Of a DNA stretch of 64,000 bases, positions 59,744-64,000 are shown piece after piece (position 1 is the first letter of the stretch; each line of letters begins with the position of its first letter). The translations under genes were made by a program, and so were the position numbers. The notes under the pieces are model-generated. The model searched no databases, had not been told where the DNA came from, and saw nothing but the letters and a program-made list of their open reading frames with translations. Where the stretch lies: contig CAWJKP010000001.1 of assembly GCA_963843465.1 (NCBI GenBank), forward strand, positions 2,294,001 to 2,358,000, written 5' to 3'. This DNA is from CAWJKP01 sp963843465 (GTDB taxonomy: Bacteria > Planctomycetota > Planctomycetia > Pirellulales > Thermoguttaceae).

Positions 59744-59759
59744 CCGACCTCCTGGTCGG
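59744..59759 (-). promoter_or_regulatory. Leader hairpin presenting AGGA in the loop, candidate CsrA site
   Basis: On the transcript strand CCGACC, loop AGGA, GGTCGG forms a perfect 6-bp stem. If the sigma-54 promoter is used, it lies at about +6 to +21 of the receiver mRNA. CsrA prefers GGA in the loop of a short hairpin. The start codon is ~23 bases downstream of the hairpin, so binding would more likely affect stability or folding than block the ribosome directly. Confidence 0.5.
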
Positions 59760-59774
59760 GCGGTTGACGGGGAG

Positions 59775-59791
59775 AGCAACTGCGGTGCCAA
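59775..59791 (-). promoter_or_regulatory. Sigma-54 (-24/-12) promoter of the receiver gene
   Basis: The minus strand reads TTGGCACCGCAGTTGCT, matching the YTGGCACGNNNNTTGCW consensus except for C at position 8, with exact GG-GC spacing. Predicted start is near 59764, 43 bases before the GTG. An NtrC-type activator with GAFTGA lies 1.1 kb upstream. Confidence 0.85.
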
Positions 59792-60015
59792 ATCGCCCGA
59801 CGTGAAGCTGTAAGATGGAACTGTCGACACCGCCTGGAGATGAGACCTCAGCGAGCGCCGGCTTCACGGGGAACAAGCAGGCGCCGCCGTCCGTTGCCTG
59901 ACGGTAGCGTCAGGAAATGGACGTTAGGGCGCCTGCGGATCGACTCGTGCTTGGAGTCCGAAGTTCTACATCTTGGCGTGGAGCGTCGGCCGCGGTCCGG
60001 CGGATCTGCGTCGGC
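59792..60015 (-). pseudogene. Decayed duplicate of the NtrC-type regulator 3' end
   Basis: The sequence aligns with 60761-60990, which covers the end and downstream flank of the regulator gene. Minus-strand translation near 60000-59940 reads TLHAKM, stop, NFGLQAR, against TLHAKMQKFGLQGR in the intact gene, so the Fis-type helix-turn-helix is interrupted by TAG. The copy continues without a break into the sigma-54 promoter at 59775. Confidence 0.75.
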
Positions 60016-60035
60016 TTGCCTTGGCCCACCCCATT

Positions 60036-60683
60036 TCATTCCTCGCTAAACTCTTCCATCGCCGCATCCCCCGCCCAAGGGTCAGCCGGGCTCACGCACG
60101 TCTGGGGCACGGCATACGTCTGCGGCACGGCATACGCCTGGGGCACGACGTACGTCGGGGCGCCGTATACTGGATGGTCGAGACCGGTGGGCTCGGGTTC
60201 TCGATCGGACGTGCCGCGTAGTACGTCTTGATCTGATAGAAGTCGCGGGCCTGTTGCAGAAACTGCGGATTCTGCAGCATCTGCCATTGGTTGCTCTGAA
60301 TCTGGGCGGAAGCGCAACTGGTCCGGTCGCAGGTCGAGCGCCACCGACAGGCGATGATCCGGGGGATTGACGCTTACCCGCAGCGCTTGATAAGGAACGA
60401 CGAGCATCGCGTGGCCCGAGCCGGGGATTTCCGCGTCGAGGACCACGAAAGCCGCCTGACCGGTCTGCGAGTCGAAGAGGACGTCCTTGATCGGCCCCAG
60501 CTTACCGCTTTGCGGATCAAGGACCATCGTGCCCATCAGCGTCGAGTTCTGGATGATCGCCGGCGAGCCTTGCGTTGCCGGCTGGGTTTGGCCAAGCTTC
60601 GCCTCCGCCGCAGTTGCCCGTAGCGCTCCCCAGAGGAGCACTGCCGTACAAGCAGCCAGGGAAGCCGTCCAACGCGCGTTCAT
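60036..60683 (-). CDS. Exported PRC-barrel protein (two compensating frame breaks)
   Basis: A 215-residue reading. A signal peptide (TASLAACTAVLLWGALRATA) precedes a PRC-barrel (STLMGTMVLDPQSGKLGPIKDVLFDSQTGQAAFVVLDAEI). The end has Tyr/Pro repeats (APTYVVPQAYAVPQTYAVPQ). Between about 60310 and 60180 a different frame gives a much better sequence (NQWQMLQNPQFLQQARDFYQIKTYY...IENPSPP), so I infer an inserted T near 60312 and a lost base near 60178. AGGGAGGG precedes the ATG, and a sigma-54 promoter lies 61 bases upstream. Probably an envelope protein induced by the adjacent two-component system. Confidence 0.78.
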   Translation of the reverse strand: MNARWTASLAACTAVLLWGALRATAAEAKLGQTQPATQGSPAIIQNSTLMGTMVLDPQSGKLGPIKDVLFDSQTGQAAFVVLDAEIPGSGHAMLVVPYQALRVSVNPPDHRLSVALDLRPDQLRFRPDSEQPMADAAESAVSATGPRLLSDQDVLRGTSDREPEPTGLDHPVYGAPTYVVPQAYAVPQTYAVPQTCVSPADPWAGDAAMEEFSEE

Positions 60684-60742
60684 GATCTACCCTCCCTTAA
60701 GGTGTTAGCGTAGCGTTGTGTAGTCGTTACAGTATTGTTAGT

Positions 60743-60990
60743 GAGCAACTGCGATGCCAAATCATGCACTACGTGAAGACAAGAGACGGAAGTGTCGGCA
60801 CGGCCGGGAGATGAGAACTCACGCGACGCCGGCTTTGGGGAAAGGAAGCAGGCACCGCAGTCCGCTGCCGGACGGCAGCGTCAGAGAATGGACGCTAGGG
60901 GTCCTGAGAGTCGCCTCGTCCCTGGAGTCCGAACTTCTGCATCTTGGCGTGCAGCGTCGGTCGCGGCAAGCCGAGCAAACGGCCGGCATG
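60743..60990. repeat. Duplicated segment, intact copy (regulator 3' end plus sigma-54 promoter)
   Basis: This segment and 59770-60015 are diverged direct copies about 975 bp apart. They include the end of the regulator reading frame, a CGCTGCC-GTCC-GGCAGCG hairpin (60863-60880, mismatched in the other copy) and the sigma-54 promoter. Similarity stops at the promoter's downstream edge, so each copy drives a different gene. Confidence 0.8.
60744..60760 (-). promoter_or_regulatory. Sigma-54 (-24/-12) promoter of the PRC-barrel gene
   Basis: The minus strand reads TTGGCATCGCAGTTGCT, which matches the consensus with exact GG-GC spacing and one change (T for C at position 7). Predicted start is near 60733. 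It lies between the regulator gene and its likely target and is nearly identical to 59775-59791. Confidence 0.85.
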
Positions 60991-62331
60991 AGTCTGATTG
61001 CCCTGAGACCGTCGTAGCGCCTCGACGATGAGCAGCCTTTCGACCCTGTCCATCAACTCCTCATGGGCATGATCCCCACCGTACGAGTCGAGGTACGCCT
61101 GGATGACGTTGAGATACGACTCGTCAGCCGGCGCAAGCGTGGCGCCGGCGGAGGTGGTCCGGCCCGCCGTGCGAAGCGCCGGGGGCAGATCATTGGCCTG
61201 AATCGTGTAGCCGCCCGTGAAGATCATCAGACGCTGAATCAGGTGCTCCAGCTCCCGCACGTTGCCGGGCCAGGCGTAGTGGACGAGCAGATCCAACGCA
61301 TTCTGGGCCAGCGGGGGCCTCTCGACGTGCAACGCGCGGGCGGAGCGATTCAAGAAGTAATCGACCAGCAGAGGGATGTCCTCCCGCCGATCGCGCAAGG
61401 GTGGAATCTGAAGAGTGACCACGTTGAGGCGGTGATAGAGGTCCTCACGGAAGGCGCCCTCGGCGATCGCCTTTTCCAGGTCGCGGTTGGTGGCGCACAA
61501 GACGCGCACGTCGACTTGAATCGTCTCATTGCCGCCCAACCGCTGGAAGGTCCGCTCTTGCAGGAGCCGTAATATCTTCGCCTGGACCATCACGGGCATA
61601 TCGCCGATTTCATCGAGCAAGATCGTGCCGCCGTTGACTTGTTCGAATTTTCCGATCCGCCGCGTCGTGGCGCCGGTGAAGGCGCCGGGTTCATAGCCCA
61701 GAAGCTCGCTTTCCAGCAGGGTCTCGGGGATGGCCGCGCAGTTGACAACCATCAACGGCCGGCCGCTTCGCAGGCTGTACTGGTAGATCGCCCGGGCTAC
61801 GAGCTCTTTGCCCGTGCCCGACTCGCCGCGAATGAGCACGGTGGCCTCGGTCGGGGCCACGCGCCCAATGGCCTTGTAGAGCTGCTGCATGGCCGCGCTG
61901 CGGCCTACGATGGCCTCGGCCGAGGAGGCGGCCGTCTCCGGGCCGAGGGCCACGTCTCCTTTCATCAACCGAGCGCCCTCGATGGCCTTGGCGATGGTCC
62001 GCAGCATTTCGGCGGGCTCGAAGGGTTTTAGCTGGTAGTCGAAGGCCCCGCGCTTCGTGGCTTCGATCGCGGTATCCGTGGTGCCCCGGCCGGTCATGAC
62101 GATCACCGGCAGCTTCGGCCGGCGTTGCTTGATCCGCCCCAAGGCATCGAGGCCGTTCATCCCCGGCAAACAGATGTCCAGGATCACCAGGTCGCAATCG
62201 TCCTTTTGCAGGAAACCCATGGCGTCTTCGCCGCCGCGGACCGAAACGACCGCGTGTCCTTTGCTGGAAAGGATCTCCTCGAATGCCTGACAGACGCTGC
62301 GTTCGTCGTCAACTACCAGGATCTTGGCCAT
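60895..62331 (-). CDS. NtrC-family sigma-54-dependent response regulator
   Basis: The 478-residue protein has a receiver domain (VVDDE, phospho-Asp in VILDICLP, LKPF), an AAA+ domain (Walker A GESGTGKE, GAFTGA loop in YEPGAFTGA, Walker B GGTILLDEIGD, arginine finger region FREDLYHRL) and a Fis-type helix-turn-helix at the end (THAGRLLGLPRPTLHAKMQKFG). GAFTGA contacts sigma-54 and opens promoters after phosphorylation. ATG 62331 overlaps the upstream kinase gene by 23 bases. A strong hairpin at 60863-60880 lies 15 bases past the stop, without a T-tract. Targets probably include the two sigma-54 promoters downstream. Confidence 0.95.
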   Translation of the reverse strand: MAKILVVDDERSVCQAFEEILSSKGHAVVSVRGGEDAMGFLQKDDCDLVILDICLPGMNGLDALGRIKQRRPKLPVIVMTGRGTTDTAIEATKRGAFDYQLKPFEPAEMLRTIAKAIEGARLMKGDVALGPETAASSAEAIVGRSAAMQQLYKAIGRVAPTEATVLIRGESGTGKELVARAIYQYSLRSGRPLMVVNCAAIPETLLESELLGYEPGAFTGATTRRIGKFEQVNGGTILLDEIGDMPVMVQAKILRLLQERTFQRLGGNETIQVDVRVLCATNRDLEKAIAEGAFREDLYHRLNVVTLQIPPLRDRREDIPLLVDYFLNRSARALHVERPPLAQNALDLLVHYAWPGNVRELEHLIQRLMIFTGGYTIQANDLPPALRTAGRTTSAGATLAPADESYLNVIQAYLDSYGGDHAHEELMDRVERLLIVEALRRSQGNQTHAGRLLGLPRPTLHAKMQKFGLQGRGDSQDP

Positions 62332-63823
62332 GCGTACGCTCCGGGACGATGGGCATCCAGACCGCAAAGGTCGTGCCCGCTGCCGTCGACGATTCTAGCA
62401 CCAGCGAGCCGCCGTGCCGAGCCATGATGTGCGCGGCGATGCACAGCCCCAGCCCCGTGCCGGTATCCTTGGTGGTGAAGAAGGGCTCGAAGATCCGCCT
62501 TTGGACATCTTGGGGGATGCCGGGCCCCGTGTCACCGATTCGCACGACTACCATGCGCCGGCCGTCGGCGTCTTTTTCCACGGCCGCCGTAAGGCGGATT
62601 TCGCCTCCTTGAGCCATGGCGTCCGCCGCATTGCCGAGCAAGTTGAGCAACACTTGCTTGAGCTTGTCCGTGTCGGCCAGGACGGCGGGCAATCCGCCCG
62701 TCGGTCCGCTGCTTACGCGGATCTTCGCTTCCTTGAGCCGCGGTTCCAGCAGCCCCAGCGTCTGTCCGATCGCCACGCTCACTTCCTGCGGCCGGCACTG
62801 GAGATCCATCGGGCGGGAGAATTCGAGAAACTTGCGGATAATGCTTTCCAAGCGGGTAATCTCTTGCGAAATAATGCCCAGCTTGCGGCACAGATCCGCG
62901 TTGCCTTGGGCAGCCTCCTGAATGGAGAACAGCCACATCTTGATCGCCGTAAGCGGGTTGCGGATTTCGTGGGCGACCGTGGCCGCAAGCCTTCCCACCG
63001 ACGCCAGCTTTTCCGCGGCCGCCAAGCGTAAGCGGCTGCGCTCCAGCCGCGAGCGCGTATCCGTCATATCCGACATCAAGCTGCGAAGATGGTTCCCCAT
63101 GGCGTGCAGCTCGTCTTCTTCAGGATGCGTGCCGCCGTCGCGGCGGTGGACGCGGAAGAATTGCGCGTCCGCCATCATGCCGCGTAAGGGGAAGATTACC
63201 CGGTAGAAGAACAACCAGAGCAGCATTCCGCTCAGGCCGAGGGTCAGGACTACGGAAATGCCGACCATCCAGGTGGTCAGGCGGATCCGCCTGTCGGCCC
63301 GCGCCACGATCGCGCCCACGTAACGGTCATTGGCCAGGATGAACTGTTCGCAGAGATCGTGGGCCTCCTTGGACAATCGCCCGTTGACCTCGGTAAGGAG
63401 CAGGGCTTTCGCCCGTTCCGCCTCCCCTTGGTCGCGAAGCGCCATGGCTTCCTGCTGCCGCGCGTCGAGATCGGCCCACGTCTTTTCCAGGCGGCGTACG
63501 AGGGCCTGCTCTTCTTGCGGAACCGAAGGTGAGCTGCGGACCTTGGCGATCCAGTCCCGGAAATGCTGCTGCAGTTGCTGCAGTCGTTTCCGCCAAACGG
63601 GATTTCCCCCGTCGAGAAGATACGACGTGACCAGGGTGTTCCGCTCAAGCAGGATGATCTCAACGTCTTCCGCGCGGACGCTCGGCAGCGTCTCCTTGTG
63701 GGCCTCTTCCAGGCGGCGGTCGATGCGCCACGCGGCGTACAATGCCAGCAGACTGCTGGAGATCGACAATGCCAGGACGCCCAAGATCGTTGCAGAGAAG
63801 GTGGTTGCCAAACGCAGACGCAT
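62309..63823 (-). CDS. Membrane sensor histidine kinase paired with the NtrC-type regulator
   Basis: The 504-residue protein has an N-terminal helix, a ~155-residue periplasmic four-helix-type sensor (ERNTLVTSYLLDGGNPVWRK ... LCEQFILANDRYV), a second helix (ISVVLTLGLSGMLLWLFF) and a HAMP-like linker. The kinase core follows: H-box VAHEIRNPLTAIKMW, N-box LLNLLGNAADAM, G1 DTGPGIP, F-box EPFFTTK, G2 GTGLGL. AAAGGA precedes the ATG. Its stop lies inside the start of the regulator gene, so the pair is translated together. The stimulus is unknown; the sensor fold suggests a small ligand or envelope stress. Confidence 0.94.
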   Translation of the reverse strand: MRLRLATTFSATILGVLALSISSSLLALYAAWRIDRRLEEAHKETLPSVRAEDVEIILLERNTLVTSYLLDGGNPVWRKRLQQLQQHFRDWIAKVRSSPSVPQEEQALVRRLEKTWADLDARQQEAMALRDQGEAERAKALLLTEVNGRLSKEAHDLCEQFILANDRYVGAIVARADRRIRLTTWMVGISVVLTLGLSGMLLWLFFYRVIFPLRGMMADAQFFRVHRRDGGTHPEEDELHAMGNHLRSLMSDMTDTRSRLERSRLRLAAAEKLASVGRLAATVAHEIRNPLTAIKMWLFSIQEAAQGNADLCRKLGIISQEITRLESIIRKFLEFSRPMDLQCRPQEVSVAIGQTLGLLEPRLKEAKIRVSSGPTGGLPAVLADTDKLKQVLLNLLGNAADAMAQGGEIRLTAAVEKDADGRRMVVVRIGDTGPGIPQDVQRRIFEPFFTTKDTGTGLGLCIAAHIMARHGGSLVLESSTAAGTTFAVWMPIVPERTHGQDPGS

Positions 63824-63881
63824 TCGTCAATCCTTTCCCCGCAAATACTCTCTCCGGCGACGGCCACGGTCCCCTGTTGCG

Positions 63882-64000
63882 CTAACGCGCCGCCTTCGGA
63901 GCGGGGGTTTGCGCCGGCTCATGCCCTGGGTTCTCCTTCAAGCGCCGGGCCACGCTTTCCGGCACGTGACCGCCCGCCTGGGTCAGCAAGTCGGCCGTAA
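63882..64000 (-). CDS. C-terminal end of a gene cut by the window edge
   Basis: Minus-strand reading gives TADLLTQAGGHVPESVARRLK, a short charged and Pro/Ala-rich tail and a stop at 63882-63884, 58 bases before the kinase start. The composition is that of a real protein end, but the fragment (39 residues) is too short to name. Confidence 0.4.
   Translation of the reverse strand, partial: TADLLTQAGGHVPESVARRLKENPGHEPAQTPAPKAAR

Noticed and set aside
1..64000. tRNA or rRNA genes.
   Set aside because: I looked for the usual conserved stretches on both strands and saw none I could support; a covariance-model scan would be decisive.

Overview
The window looks like chromosome from a member of the Planctomycetota, probably a metagenome-derived assembly. 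The evidence is the gene set: an ECF sigma factor next to a WD40-fused Ser/Thr kinase, a BBP7-family outer-membrane barrel, a giant surface protein with a variant LEPR-XLL motif, a sulfatase, a Tat-exported Gfo/Idh/MocA oxidoreductase, a DUF4091/GH123-like protein, the J-like N-terminal domain typical of planctomycete membrane proteins, and MfnB of the tetrahydromethanopterin/methanofuran pathway. GC content is high throughout. I see no rRNA, tRNA, CRISPR array, origin or intact insertion sequence; the only IS trace is an IS30-like fragment.

Layout. 1-1.6 kb: two arrays of a 68-bp hairpin unit in opposite orientation, then the remains of a deleted kinase locus. 1.6-5.7 kb: Ser/Thr kinase with a seven-bladed WD40 propeller and its ECF sigma factor. 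6.8-14.1 kb: a small secreted Tyr-rich protein, a modular membrane protein with a possible jacalin-like end, and a translationally coupled pair of carbohydrate-related secreted proteins. 14.7-21.3 kb: a large coiled-coil membrane protein with a small partner, then an alpha/beta-hydrolase lipoprotein. 21.6-28.4 kb: UVR-motif protein, ArfB, sugar isomerase, LptF/G-like permease, TraB-like protein and a TIGR03032-like protein. 28.4-40.7 kb: a roughly 3,500-residue surface protein with an embedded trypsin-like protease, then a BBP7 barrel. 40.7-45.0 kb: MfnB, an ion/citrate-superfamily transporter and RNase D. 45.4-53.6 kb: large secreted CBM9-like/propeller protein, a sulfatase-TPR-esterase fusion and the Gfo/Idh/MocA protein. 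53.9-58.7 kb: a four-gene surface operon (TolB-like propeller, SUMF1 domain, MBOAT acyltransferase, SGNH protein). 58.7-64 kb: a regulatory block on the minus strand (histidine kinase, NtrC-type regulator, PRC-barrel protein, receiver protein, CsrA-BON fusion).

The most coherent candidate system is the regulatory block. The PRC-barrel gene and the receiver gene each have a near-consensus sigma-54 promoter (60744-60760 and 59775-59791). Both lie beside a sigma-54 activator and its kinase, and both promoters sit in copies of one duplicated segment that also carries the activator's 3' end. The receiver transcript would begin with a hairpin presenting AGGA in its loop, the usual form of a CsrA site, and the next gene downstream is a CsrA fused to a BON-like domain. 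The proposed logic is: signal, kinase, NtrC activator, sigma-54, envelope protein plus receiver, with post-transcriptional control by CsrA.

Two cautions. First, at least 16 single- or di-nucleotide frame breaks interrupt otherwise well-conserved long genes, mostly in short homopolymers. They look more like assembly indels than real pseudogenes, so I annotate these genes over their full span and mark the breaks. Second, the intergenic DNA is full of palindromic, MITE/REP-like elements from several families. Some have entered coding sequence: the kinase 3' end, the transporter and the TIGR03032-like protein.
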